A stretch of 64,000 bases of DNA from Asparagopsis taxiformis (GCA_030407315.1 JALQPE010002144.1:29371-93370); one strand, 5' to 3'. Counted from the stretch's first letter, positions 1 through 9,738 are shown. Numbers and translations are program-made. Notes: generated by a model not told the origin, from the sequence alone.

Positions 1-2436
1 TGGGGTCAGTTATCATATGATACCATGCCGCCGGGTGCGACTGGTGCAACATGTAGCGACGGATTGGGAATTGAGCATTGTGCGGGTATGTTTGTAAAGG
101 GGAGCGGACGCCGTGGCACGAGTCTGTTGGAGCCGCAACAATGGAGGCGGAATAAAAAAGATTGCTCTTGGGTGTTCTTAAAGAATAATCGTCTGGACTG
201 ACACAAAGCGTTCCACTGTGCATGCAATCAAGCTCACTAATTTTGTCAGTCACTGGCACCCGTGCACGGCGGCAGTTCCGCGCTTCTGTTGGACGCCTTC
301 TCTCCATAGATGGGGCACGTATCTATTGAGGAGCGGCATAGCGAGTGTGTTTGTCATTGTACAGCAAGGCTGTCATTGGAGCACTGTTACCAGATGGTCC
401 GTCCTGTGATGGCACAGCACTCGAATCTTTTCTTCCATCCGTTGTTTGATTCACGCGCAAATTTACATCTGTACACACTTGGCCCTTCTCCATTCGCCGT
501 CGACGTTGGGCGCTCTGTAAGCTGATTATCTTCCATCCGTTTGCGAGCTGGATCTAGTTTGCGCCATCGCTCGGCGCTCGTGTGGTCCGCAACATATAAA
601 CTTGTCCTCGCCAACAACCCGTGTTCTCAATGATACCTCCTAATTGATCTCTTCAACCTTACGTGTCTGCTGTCAGAAAACGTTTGCAAATTAATCCTCT
701 TACTAGCCTGCTAAATTTCAGGCCTAGTCCTCTCTACGTCATACACCCACCTCTTTACTCGACCGCCATTCATTCACTCAATTGCTTGTTCCCCATTGCC
801 TCCTCGCCCGCACGAAAACCGCCTCCCAAATGCCTTCCCTCACCAATCTCTCGACACCACTTGCTGCACCGCACAGTTGCCAACTCTCGCGACCGCTCTG
901 CATGCCCGGCCTCGTGGATTTGTGTACAACCAACTCAACCTGTTTCATTATGAGTCTTCCCAGCCTATGTGTATTATCCCTTCCCGCCAACTGCTTCCAT
1001 CAATACACCATTTTCCCACTCATGTCCCACCGCATGTTTTAGCGACATTGCACCGACGTAAACGCTTACGCACGGTACCAATCCGATACCCCTTTCTGCA
1101 TTTCGATCTTGCTGGTACAACAAAATATTTAACACTGGTCCAATCTTCTCGCGCAACTCCTATAACCGATGCATCTACCACACCTTCGTAACGATATCCA
1201 GTTTCTGTCTCCCAGTTTCATTAAACCGTCTACTTCGCCAAAATCGAGACCAGACAAACATCATCTATGTTGTCAATATTGGCGTTCGAAAGCCCTGCGA
1301 TTTCAATGCATCGCGGTAAGCAGTTAGATTCATAAAAGGGTATGCTCTACGTGTTGTTCTTTCGACTCTTGCGATTATCCCTTCTGACACGTACACGGCA
1401 TCCGTTGTTCCCTTCGTATTAAACTAAGATTGTTTGCATACTTCCTTCATGAAATGCAGAATGGCCTGAATCATTGAAATAACCCTTCCCTGGTCGATTT
1501 GAATATGCAGTTTGCAAACGCTGAGCACTTGATGAACCCTATTTTTCTACGAGCCTGTGCAACTTTTGCCATGCTTCAGTATGAAAGTCGAAGATGCCAA
1601 TTAGAAAAATGACTCCATAGCGCAATTCAGCCACAAGTATTGGGTTTTGCAATGGAGTGGCTGCTGTGATATGGCCACACCTACTTCGCTCTCTTGCTAG
1701 ATAGACTGAAGTTTGTACGGGAAGAGAGGTTTTACTCGGTACCCAACCATTCAGCAGTAGGAAAGAATTACTACCACTCACTTGTTGTGAATCTGCACAT
1801 AGGAGTACATGGCGGGTCTCTATTTTTTTGTCAGACAAGAGTTGATCGAAGAGACAGATGAACCGTGTTTCATGCAATGACGATATGATTGGTAAACCAG
1901 ACGGGCCAATCGGATGACAAAATCTGTTCTGTCAATGTGAGAGCGAGCCATTCCTTGGGCGCTATGAGAATAGGTCCGGACAGCGTGGCCGCGCTTTCGT
2001 CCGTCTGCGGAGACAAAAAACTGTATTGGTCCACAACAGTGTTCAAGCATGCAGGTTGAAACTGATTGCTGACATTACATGTTGAAGCATAGGAACAGCT
2101 ACTTGATTTGCAGCAACACAAGCTGCACCACATGTCATGTTTAAGGTATGGTTGGGTGTGGGATGCTCTCACGATTCGCGATGGAAGATAACAATGTCAA
2201 GGTATCAAATTTTGTCATGTTAACTAGCTTTTTTCAACATTGAGCGGTGTTGCAGTTTGAACGCCGATGAATACATGTCTGTCGCGTTGGAATCATGCAA
2301 TGCACAAGTACTATGGCGCAAGATCAGAGGGATCATAGCTGTGGCGAAAATACGTCGGCGATGCGTACGGTTTCAACAGCACCACTCGACGGGTTAGCAG
2401 GCAGTTTACTGTCCATAATTCAACTGGAGTGGTTCA
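1..2436. other. Unassigned stretch, no supportable gene
   Basis: Both strands hold only short frames, most of which begin with TTG or GTG or lack any recognisable motif. The longest (about 130 codons near 796-1191) opens with TTG in pyrimidine-rich sequence and looks like chance. A 112-codon minus-strand frame at 1539-1877 shows no family signature. I see no tRNA, no clear inverted repeat and no transposase remnant. It is best described as intergenic or decayed repeat sequence flanking the piggyBac-like element. Confidence 0.5.
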
Positions 2437-2440
2437 CTAG

Positions 2441-2496
2441 TGTCTATCGGACATTAAAATTTCCTCATATGAGGTCAACCCTGGCCTCATATGAGG
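2441..2496 (+). repeat. piggyBac left end: 13-bp TIR plus two palindromes
   Basis: TGTCTATCGGACA at 2441-2453 is followed by CCTCATATGAGG at 2463-2474 and again at 2485-2496. The palindromes recur at the right end at 9685-9696 and 9705-9716, so they are likely transposase-binding sites. Their spacing from the tip differs between the ends, and piggyBac ends are also typically asymmetric. Confidence 0.8.
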
Positions 2497-2641
2497 CAGA
2501 AAAAAAATCTACTAGAAATTATTAGAATTTAGCATTCCCTCTTTATATCGCTTTTATAAAACTTCTAACGCAAGCATTGCATTGTATAAAGCATTGCTTG
2601 CCTTTCGGACACATGTCCTCATATGGCTGAGTGGTTGGCAC

Positions 2642-3526
2642 ACTAGACTTTATTCGCCAGAGGATATTACACATACTGATTTGGGCGTGACTGGGAGGTA
2701 GCGCGGGGCGAGTGGACAGGTGTTGTTAGAATTCAGTACGCACTTGAAACTCTGCTTCCAGTGTACTGGGATAGTGTACGAAATCCTGGGAAATATTTTG
2801 GTATGCAAACTTGGAATGTGCCAGCGAGCCGCCGCCGCCGCCGAAGAGGAACCAGGTTTTATCATACCGGCGACATTTAGAAACAGCTGGACATTCAAAC
2901 TCCGGATCACACATAACACCGCCTCACAATTGTACCTCGCTCCCGCCTGCGCTGTGTGCATCACAGCATCACGCCGCCTCCCATTTGCACACGCACGCCG
3001 CCTCGCAGCTGTACCTCGCCCCCGCCCTGTACATCACAGCTTCAAGACGCCTCACAGTTGTAACTCACCGCCGCCTGCGCTGTGTGCACCGAAGCTTCAC
3101 ACCGCCTCCCACTTGCACACAGCCTCGCAGCTATACCTCGCTCCCGCCTGCACTGTGTGCATAACAGATTCACACCGCCTCCCACTTGCACACGCACACC
3201 GCCTCGCAGCTGTACCTCGCCCCCGCCCTGTACATCACAGCTTCACACCGCCTCTCACTTGCACACAGCCTCGCAGCTTTACCTCGCCCCCGCCTGCACT
3301 GTGTGCATCACAGCGTCACGCCGCCTCCCAATTCCACACCGCCACGCAGTTGTACGCTGCGCCCCGCCTGTCTATCTGAACCTGCCAAACACCAAGCGCA
3401 CTCAGCCTGCAACACTGCTCATCCCTTGTGTCGCACCACACCTACCAACCACCTGCACCGACTGTGGTTCGCTCTGTGCTGACAAACGGCAAAGCGTAAA
3501 CTGGCTGGAAACGTTCTTGGCCGCGT
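2642..3526 (+). repeat. MULE left terminal inverted repeat (885 bp)
   Basis: It matches the reverse complement of 6208-7092 and ends where the two sequences diverge just after CCGCGT. No gene is supported inside it. The frames seen here (for example 2720-3379) occur in both arms and consist of a repetitive Pro/His/Thr/Ala pattern produced by the internal minisatellite. Confidence 0.9.
2935..3375 (+). repeat. Imperfect minisatellite inside the MULE TIR
   Basis: A motif of the form ACCTCGC(T/C)CCCGCC recurs near 2935, 3013, 3061, 3134, 3212, 3280 and 3352. Most spacings are 68-78 bp, and the intervening text shares CACCGCCTCCCACTTGCACA-like blocks. The same array lies inverted in the right arm at about 6360-6800. 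Strand composition is strongly C-rich here and G-rich in the other arm. Subterminal arrays of this kind in MULEs are plausible multiple transposase-binding sites. Confidence 0.75.
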
Positions 3527-3635
3527 ATATTGGACGGGAAAGTTCTTCACCCGCGAGAAGGGCACTTAGGGACAAACAGGCAATGGTTTTGGGCTGATGA
3601 TTAAATCGGGATGGACTTAATATTCTTGATTTATT

Positions 3636-3950
3636 TCATGGGAGGAAAAGTACGTCTGGGTTTGCCCAGGTTCGCTGAATGGTCCGCTGTGAAGTGGCTT
3701 CTAGCACTGAAGTTTTGTATCGCTGGACACGTTGCAGTATATTGTTCACAAGGTAATCGAGTTGTGGTAAACCGTTTTCGTATTTCGAAAGCTCTGTGGC
3801 ATGTTCACTCAAAAATTTGGTAATTTCATCAACACGTGCCATCAGTTGGTCTGATCTAACCATAGCAGATTGAATCTGTGTCGGAGCATCAAAATCACAC
3901 TCTGAAATGTGTGCATCGCCATTATGCAATGATGAATAGTCTTGCTGCCC
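3636..3950 (-). CDS. Possible 3' exon or frameshifted tail of the MULE transposase
   Basis: This open frame directly follows the transposase stop on the same strand but in another frame. Its only upstream start would be TTG, so it is not an independent gene. The product is about 100 residues with a heptad-like helical pattern (MARVDEITKFLSEHATEL followed by LDYLVNNILQRVQ), consistent with a coiled coil after the SWIM finger. A CAG acceptor-like site lies in the overlap, but I could not find a convincing donor. It may be an exon, a frameshifted tail, or chance. Confidence 0.25.
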   Translation of the reverse strand, partial: GQQDYSSLHNGDAHISECDFDAPTQIQSAMVRSDQLMARVDEITKFLSEHATELSKYENGLPQLDYLVNNILQRVQRYKTSVLEATSQRTIQRTWANPDVLFLP

Positions 3951-3955
3951 CAGTA

Positions 3956-6130
3956 TCAATTAATTAGGACTAAAAAACAGTCATAATTGGCAATCAGTTG
4001 CCCTTCTATGCGCTGGATAGAAATGAAGGGTGGTGACCTTCGGCGGATAATATCTCGATATGCCGGAAGAGGCTTCCCGGCAATTACATGCTTGCAAACG
4101 AAGTTAGAGCTTCGAATGAAGTACTGACATGTGCACAGCCAGTCTCCTGATCTTGCAACGTAAGCTCCAGAGCTCGTACGGGACTGCAACTGCCTCCATT
4201 CTGCAGAAAAGCTTTTCCACCAATTTGGCTTCTTCGACCCCGATTCGAGTAACACATATTCCATGGTAAACTTCGGCATGATCTGATTTTCGAGTACATA
4301 CAATAGCAAGTCTACTCTGGGCCTATTGTACGGCAGTAAATATAGTCGTTTCAGCATGGACCAATGAGCTTCCACTTTCATTGTAGTCTTACTCAGAGCA
4401 ATTTCTCCCTCAGTACGCCGTCCCCAAAGGAAAAAAGTCTTTCCACTGTACCAATGCTCATAGAGATAGTCTAGTATGCTCTTCTCTGCTGGTAGTTTCA
4501 ACAAACCAAAAAGCTCTTCAATTGCTATTTTTTGCATGGTATCAAACTTCAGGCTTGGCATGAAAAATGGGTGCATGTGATAGTGCCGATCGATAACTGA
4601 CAGTATCGCATTCTCGCGATCGGGATCATAATTCAAAGTTCCTGTAGATTGGAGCTGCTTTAGCTTCCGTTTTATCGCCCGCTTCATGTGCCAAAGGCAG
4701 ATAGATGCGTTCATCTTGAAAGATGTGGAAATGGCGTTTAGTTGCCTCTTGTCTTTGTCGGAGAAGAAAAAGGAGGGTTTTAAAGATGGCAGAAAGGCTC
4801 TTACAGAGGAAAGGAATAAACAAATAGATTGCTGCCGCGTTGGACAATCTGAAAAAGTTGTTGAACTGCTCTCCAGTAACATATATGCCAGCGGGAACCC
4901 TGTCCCCATTACTGAACCGATCAAAGCAAACAATTCTAGCTTTTCTTTGTTCGTTTTATAAGTTGAATCAATAAATACCTCCCGGATAGGTACCTTTGCT
5001 GACAGTTGCTTGCCGAGATTTGTTAGAAAACCAGTACCGTAAGGTTCTTTCTGTTCCCAAATCGTTTGAAATTCCTTACTGTCGATCAGAAATTGATCGG
5101 CAGAAAGTTTGGAATCTTTCCCACGTTTAAACATGCTTCCAATGCTTTCCAGCCAGCAATAATAGACGTTATTGTATTGGAATGGAGTGGCGAACTCTTT
5201 TCGTAAGATAGTGCATATCTGGAACGGAGCAAGTCCAGATTCCGTAAGTTGTGACACTCTTGATATGGCAGGTACAGATAGCGCCATTTTTGTCTCGCAT
5301 CTTTCATGCATCACCGCGTGTTTCACAGTAATACTCAGTTTTGCTTTACCAGAGTATGAGAAACTTATCGAGCCTCCGCAATTGTACTGCTTCGAAGACT
5401 CTTTTTGCCGTTTATTGGATGACTGGGGCCTTTTCCGTGATCTCTGGGAGCACATAAACTGCGAGTTCGACATTGACCCGCCGTTTCTGGCATATCTGTA
5501 ACTCTCAGTAGCACCAATCATATCGCAGAACTGGCGCTCCAAAACGTAGCGATCCGATGATGTACCTGCTGCAGGGGGCATATCAATCATCCAGCTTTCA
5601 TACCTGCACTCAAGCGAGAACTTCATCGCAGTTGCAGCTGCAGCATTGGTCTCATGGGATCGCCTAAGAAATGAACTTTTTGCATCCACAAAATCTATGT
5701 AATACTTGGCATAAATTTTGGATGGTGATTGGTCATTGCAGATATCATTTCTGCTTGTATTGCAGACTAAACTGCAACTAGACTTGTTCTGGACGTAAAA
5801 AGTATACATCCCTTTAAATTTCAGACACTTGGAGCATCGCGATAAGCAGAGGGCACGGCAGTATTGTAAGCTACGCTGTTCACCATTCCCAAACATGTGA
5901 GATGCAACAGCACTGAACACGTTCTCATCTATGACGTATTCCTCTTCCTCAAACACTTGTTCCACAAATGCACTAACATTTGATTCAACCTCAAACAGAT
6001 ATGTAAACAAATAGTTTACTTCGCAAACCAAGGGGAAGTCCGATGGGAAGTATGTCCGAAACAGTATTTTCCAGTTCCATTCGCCTGGATTGCTTGTACC
6101 TATGTTCGAAGCTTTAGCCAACTCACCCAT
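3956..6130 (-). CDS. MULE transposase with SWIM zinc finger
   Basis: The start was chosen at ATG 6130, because the frame extends upstream only to a GTG; the product is 724 residues. The middle carries the MULE catalytic core: first Asp in VFIDSTYKTNKEKLELFALI, second Asp in FFFSDKDKRQLNAI, then the C..H motif CLWHMKRAIKRKL, with acidic residues further on for the third position. Near the C terminus WLCTCQYF...FVCKHVIAG is a CxCxnCxH SWIM finger, a hallmark of MULE and FAR1-type transposases. The gene fills the core between the two 885-bp TIRs with no other core gene. The frame is uninterrupted, so the element could be autonomous. Confidence 0.9.
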   Translation of the reverse strand: MGELAKASNIGTSNPGEWNWKILFRTYFPSDFPLVCEVNYLFTYLFEVESNVSAFVEQVFEEEEYVIDENVFSAVASHMFGNGEQRSLQYCRALCLSRCSKCLKFKGMYTFYVQNKSSCSLVCNTSRNDICNDQSPSKIYAKYYIDFVDAKSSFLRRSHETNAAAATAMKFSLECRYESWMIDMPPAAGTSSDRYVLERQFCDMIGATESYRYARNGGSMSNSQFMCSQRSRKRPQSSNKRQKESSKQYNCGGSISFSYSGKAKLSITVKHAVMHERCETKMALSVPAISRVSQLTESGLAPFQICTILRKEFATPFQYNNVYYCWLESIGSMFKRGKDSKLSADQFLIDSKEFQTIWEQKEPYGTGFLTNLGKQLSAKVPIREVFIDSTYKTNKEKLELFALIGSVMGTGFPLAYMLLESSSTTFSDCPTRQQSICLFLSSVRAFLPSLKPSFFFSDKDKRQLNAISTSFKMNASICLWHMKRAIKRKLKQLQSTGTLNYDPDRENAILSVIDRHYHMHPFFMPSLKFDTMQKIAIEELFGLLKLPAEKSILDYLYEHWYSGKTFFLWGRRTEGEIALSKTTMKVEAHWSMLKRLYLLPYNRPRVDLLLYVLENQIMPKFTMEYVLLESGSKKPNWWKSFSAEWRQLQSRTSSGAYVARSGDWLCTCQYFIRSSNFVCKHVIAGKPLPAYRDIIRRRSPPFISIQRIEGQLIANYDCFLVLIN

Positions 6131-6207
6131 AACCAAAAAAACAACTGAGTACACCTCCCAATTAAACAGCCAATATTCTTAGATAGTGTGCAGGTGGAAG
6201 GCGACAC

Positions 6208-7092
6208 ACGCGGCCAAGAACGTTTCCAGCCAGTTTACGCTTTGCCGTTTGTCAGCACAGAGCGAACCACAGTCGGTGCAGGTGGTTGGTAGGTGTGGTG
6301 CGACACAAGGGATGAGCAGTGTTGCAGGCTGAGTGCGCTTGGTGTTTGGCAGGTTCAGATAGACAGGCGGGGCGCAGCGTACAACTGCGTGGCGGTGTGG
6401 AATTGGGAGGCGGCGTGACGCTGTGATGCACACAGTGCAGGCGGGGGCGAGGTAAAGCTGCGAGGCTGTGTGCAAGTGAGAGGCGGTGTGAAGCTGTGAT
6501 GTACAGGGCGGGGGCGAGGTACAGCTGCGAGGCGGTGTGCGTGTGCAAGTGGGAGGCGGTGTGAATCTGTTATGCACACAGTGCAGGCGGGAGCGAGGTA
6601 TAGCTGCGAGGCTGTGTGCAAGTGGGAGGCGGTGTGAAGCTTCGGTGCACACAGCGCAGGCGGCGGTGAGTTACAACTGTGAGGCGTCTTGAAGCTGTGA
6701 TGTACAGGGCGGGGGCGAGGTACAGCTGCGAGGCGGCGTGCGTGTGCAAATGGGAGGCGGCGTGATGCTGTGATGCACACAGCGCAGGCGGGAGCGAGGT
6801 ACAATTGTGAGGCGGTGTTATGTGTGATCCGGAGTTTGAATGTCCAGCTGTTTCTAAATGTCGCCGGTATGATAAAACCTGGTTCCTCTTCGGCGGCGGC
6901 GGCGGCTCGCTGGCACATTCCAAGTTTGCATACCAAAATATTTCCCAGGATTTCGTACACTATCCCAGTACACTGGAAGCAGAGTTTCAAGTGCGTACTG
7001 AATTCTAACAACACCTGTCCACTCGCCCCGCGCTACCTCCCAGTCACGCCCAAATCAGTATGTGTAATATCCTCTGGCGAATAAAGTCTAGT
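6208..7092 (-). repeat. MULE right terminal inverted repeat (885 bp)
   Basis: Reverse complement of 2642-3526. The outer end reads GGCGAATAAAGTCTAGT and abuts the second GGTTGGCAC target duplication at 7093-7101. Confidence 0.9.
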
Positions 7093-7411
7093 GGTTGGCA
7101 CCTCTCGGGAAAGCCAGAGGGCGGAGGTTCGACTCCTCGCTGAGTTGCTTGGGCAGCTCGAAAATTCTCTTCGGAGAACTCGCCGATTCTTAGTTGCAAC
7201 TTCTGCTTTAGGATGCTTACGCGCCCACTTGAACATGAGACAGTATAAGGTGACATTTCATAAAGGGGAATTCCGCCATAAGCAGAAGTTTACTGAGCAA
7301 GTCGAGAACGCCAGTCAGAATCGGAGGGGGCTAAAGGAGTATCTCATTTTTCTATTTTGGATATCAATGCGTGACTAAAGGGCGTTTAAAGCACCCATAG
7401 AGAGAGCATAC

Positions 7412-9601
7412 TTAGTAAAAAGGACCTTCGTAGGAAAGATCGTGACACATCTCGACATGCTTTTTAAAGCAATCACGACCTGTCTGATGGTGACAGATAA
7501 AGACGTCCTTTCGGTATAGTCGTTTGCAAGTGGAGCATACGAACTTCGACTTCTTCGTTCCCTTGCAAATATCGCAACGACCTTGATAGATAGCATTGCT
7601 ATCCCTACCATTGGAAGTCCTGCGAGTGCGAGTAGTCGGCGTCAAATGAGTTCCAATGCCACTACCGCTCTCCATCTCTTCTACATCAGGTGCATCTGAT
7701 TGTCGCTGACGTAATCCAATTGCATCCATGGAGTTGTCAATCAGTCCTTCAGCCAATTGGGTATAGAACTGATGAGGTGTCATCCTGCCCCTGTTGTGCA
7801 TGGCTCCACAGTACAGCTTCCAGGCATCCACGACGCATATGGCCAAAAGTGACGTGTTGACACGTGCCGACCATTCTTTGACCTCAAATTTCTTCTCCAG
7901 CATAAGGTCATCTTGGCGACATCGGTTGTGACGGTCAACCTGCGAACACGTCGCATAATATGTTTCACATACTTGCGGGATCTGAATGTCAATTTCCTCC
8001 TTCCATGTCCTTCCATTCCTGCTTCGATAACGCTCTCGGAATATTGGCGTCCCAGGCTGAGTAGTACCGGCTGTACTAATAAAGTACCTTCTGTCACGGT
8101 CGATCCACATCACTGCCATCAGATCCGGACCATCTCTATCTTTAGCAACCATAGACACGTGTTCACCCTTTCCAGTGACTTCCAAGTGGGACAAATGCTG
8201 GAGCGGGTATCCCTTTGTAGCATTCTTGACGACACCAGTGAAACGTAGCCCATGCTTGAAGAGTATTTCTGCCGTTTCAACAGAGGAAAAGTATGAATCG
8301 GCACACACGAGGCGATGAGTATAAAACCATGGTTCGACGAGCCTTAATGTGACGGCAGCACCATGCGTCGTTTCGGACTCGAATGCTTTTCCACGTGTCT
8401 CCTCAGCTGACATCACAACATCCATCCTGAGAATGATGCCACTATTGCCACATGATGCAGTTTTCAGCTCACATCCATTCTCAGGCTTACGGTCCATCGC
8501 GACGTAATGTGGGAGTCCGATGTCGATCCAGTCACCTCCCAGACCATACCACCTTGACATACTCTCATCCACACATATAGAATCTGAAGGGAATACCTGA
8601 GAGCTTCTGTGGTCATTGATGGCGGTGATAAACTCAGATATGACACCCCACCTGTCAGTTTCGTCACGAACCTTGGAGTATGTCACGTATTGCCTCAGCT
8701 CTTCAAACCGTTTGCGTGACATGATGTGCCCGAGCATTGGTGTGGGGATGTATTTAGTCCCGGATTGACTACTCCAGAGAGAGCGCCTACCACTGAACTC
8801 AAATCGTGACATGAGTACAATGACTCCAAAATACTTCAAAATCTCTCCCAGCGAGGTCGATTTGAGATTCCGCTTTTCCAGTTCGTAATTGGAGTATGAC
8901 ACGATAGTACTTAAAAATCCCATCGGAAACATCCACTGGAAATAGTCATATGGTGTCATATCTGATGGACCGTGCCCCTCAGATATTATCTCATCCAATG
9001 GCCCAATCACCCTCCACGACCGATTGGGGCGCCAACCATTCATTTGCATAGATACATCAGATACAATCCATTCCACGTCATTGCATATGACAACCGGCTC
9101 ATCGGTTGACCCAGTGTCACATGGCTGAGTATTAACACTCGTACTCAAGTCACGCTCTTGCGGCGTGACTGCATCTGATTTTTCGGCCTCATTCCCGTCA
9201 CTCCCGGTGTCTTGAGCTTGATCTCCTCCTTCGGTCACATGGTCTTCTTCATCACCTGCAGGTGCCTTCACACTGCAGAGACGCAGGGATGTCACCTTGT
9301 TACCATCGGCCAGCTCCCACTCAGCCTCGATAGATGTCATCATTCGCTTGTTGCCTCTCTCCTTAATGACTCGAATGACAGTTCCGGATATCATCTTTGT
9401 CTTCCATCCGGCGCCATACATCCTGCGACATTTGGAGATAGATGTCAGTTGTCTGGCAGGGGCGAGAACCCTGTTTCCGACAACTTGGCGACAATCAACT
9501 GGTTTCACCATTTTTTGTGATTTCAGGATCGAGATTGAGTTGACGTAGTTTTCTGATGGAAGGATTAAAATTTCAGCATTCACTCTGCCCTGCCATATCA
9601 T
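7412..9601 (-). CDS. piggyBac-like transposase
   Basis: The product is 729 residues from a true ATG at 9601. The DDE_Tnp_1_7 core is visible: first Asp in SICVDESMSRWYG, second in RLVCADSYFSSVETAE, third in DLMAVMWIDRDRRYF. The flanking texture is typical of piggyBac (TPYDYFQWMFP in the N-terminal domain, then GVVKNATKGYP). The C terminus carries a cysteine-rich zinc-binding domain (CDICKGTKKSKFVCSTCKR...CHHQTGRDCFKKH), as in piggyBac transposases where it binds the ends. The frame is intact and lies in the right half of the element, reading toward its centre. The N-terminal 200 residues contain an acidic low-complexity linker. Confidence 0.92.
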   Translation of the reverse strand: MIWQGRVNAEILILPSENYVNSISILKSQKMVKPVDCRQVVGNRVLAPARQLTSISKCRRMYGAGWKTKMISGTVIRVIKERGNKRMMTSIEAEWELADGNKVTSLRLCSVKAPAGDEEDHVTEGGDQAQDTGSDGNEAEKSDAVTPQERDLSTSVNTQPCDTGSTDEPVVICNDVEWIVSDVSMQMNGWRPNRSWRVIGPLDEIISEGHGPSDMTPYDYFQWMFPMGFLSTIVSYSNYELEKRNLKSTSLGEILKYFGVIVLMSRFEFSGRRSLWSSQSGTKYIPTPMLGHIMSRKRFEELRQYVTYSKVRDETDRWGVISEFITAINDHRSSQVFPSDSICVDESMSRWYGLGGDWIDIGLPHYVAMDRKPENGCELKTASCGNSGIILRMDVVMSAEETRGKAFESETTHGAAVTLRLVEPWFYTHRLVCADSYFSSVETAEILFKHGLRFTGVVKNATKGYPLQHLSHLEVTGKGEHVSMVAKDRDGPDLMAVMWIDRDRRYFISTAGTTQPGTPIFRERYRSRNGRTWKEEIDIQIPQVCETYYATCSQVDRHNRCRQDDLMLEKKFEVKEWSARVNTSLLAICVVDAWKLYCGAMHNRGRMTPHQFYTQLAEGLIDNSMDAIGLRQRQSDAPDVEEMESGSGIGTHLTPTTRTRRTSNGRDSNAIYQGRCDICKGTKKSKFVCSTCKRLYRKDVFICHHQTGRDCFKKHVEMCHDLSYEGPFY

Positions 9602-9684
9602 TAATCTCGCCGGCGAGTCTTCTAGTGGTAAAATTGGAGCTATTCGTTTATTTTTTCAATTTAAACTACAGTGGTAAAAAGTGG

Positions 9685-9734
9685 CCTCATATGAGGTCAT
9701 TTGACCTCATATGAGGCCACTTGTCCGATAGACA
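9685..9734 (+). repeat. piggyBac right end: two palindromes plus 13-bp TIR
   Basis: CCTCATATGAGG occurs at 9685-9696 and 9705-9716, followed by TGTCCGATAGACA at 9722-9734 and CTAG at 9735-9738. The right-end text is more compact than the left end. Confidence 0.8.
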
Positions 9735-9738
9735 CTAG

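Larger units (their letters stand above)
2642..7092 (-). mobile_element. MULE (Mutator-like) transposon with long TIRs
   Basis: The element is 4,451 bp long. Terminal inverted repeats of 885 bp (2642-3526 and 6208-7092) begin ACTAGACTTTATTCGCC, and the reading frames they contain translate identically in the two copies. It is flanked by a perfect 9-bp direct repeat GGTTGGCAC (2633-2641 and 7093-7101), the usual MULE duplication length. The 2.7-kb core carries a transposase with a MULE DDE domain and a SWIM zinc finger. Identical repeats, an intact transposase and an unmutated target duplication point to a recent insertion. It sits inside the piggyBac-like element, so it is the younger of the two. 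Confidence 0.93.
2624..7136 (+). other. tRNA-like Pol III sequence split by the MULE
   Basis: A perfect A box (TGGCTGAGTGG, 2624-2634) lies just left of the MULE and a perfect B box (GGTTCGACTCC, 7126-7136) just right of it. Deleting the MULE and one copy of its target duplication brings the two boxes to 42 nt start-to-start, the spacing of a tRNA gene without a long variable arm. A short D stem (GCT with GGC) can be drawn. The anticodon arm gives CCTCT with AGAGG around a 10-nt loop instead of 7, and the acceptor stem pairs poorly. It therefore looks like a decayed tRNA or the head of a tRNA-derived SINE, not a working tRNA. Confidence 0.45.
2437..9738 (-). mobile_element. piggyBac-like DNA transposon, interrupted by a MULE
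   Basis: The ends are a perfect 13-bp inverted repeat: TGTCTATCGGACA at 2441-2453 and its reverse complement at 9722-9734. Each is flanked by CTAG (2437-2440 and 9735-9738). Inside each end are two copies of the 12-bp palindrome CCTCATATGAGG. The transposase gene (7412-9601, minus strand) has the DDE_Tnp_1_7 organisation of piggyBac. Removing the nested MULE (2642-7092) and one 9-bp duplication leaves about 2.84 kb, a normal size for an autonomous piggyBac. Canonical piggyBac duplicates TTAA. Here CTAG, also a palindrome with central TA, occupies that position, and it cannot be decided from one copy whether CTAG is target duplication or part of the terminal repeat. Confidence 0.85.

Noticed and set aside
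2720..3379. 219-codon frame in the MULE left arm (and its mirror at 6355-7014)
   Set aside because: It lies wholly in the terminal repeat, is generated by the C-rich minisatellite and several overlapping frames are equally open; no protein features.
2720..3600. CRISPR-like array from regularly spaced repeats
   Set aside because: Repeats are imperfect, spacers are not unique, the array is mirrored in both transposon arms, and the genome is eukaryotic.
7102..7411. Functional tRNA gene after removal of the MULE
   Set aside because: A and B boxes are perfect but the anticodon loop and acceptor stem do not form properly; kept only as tRNA-like.
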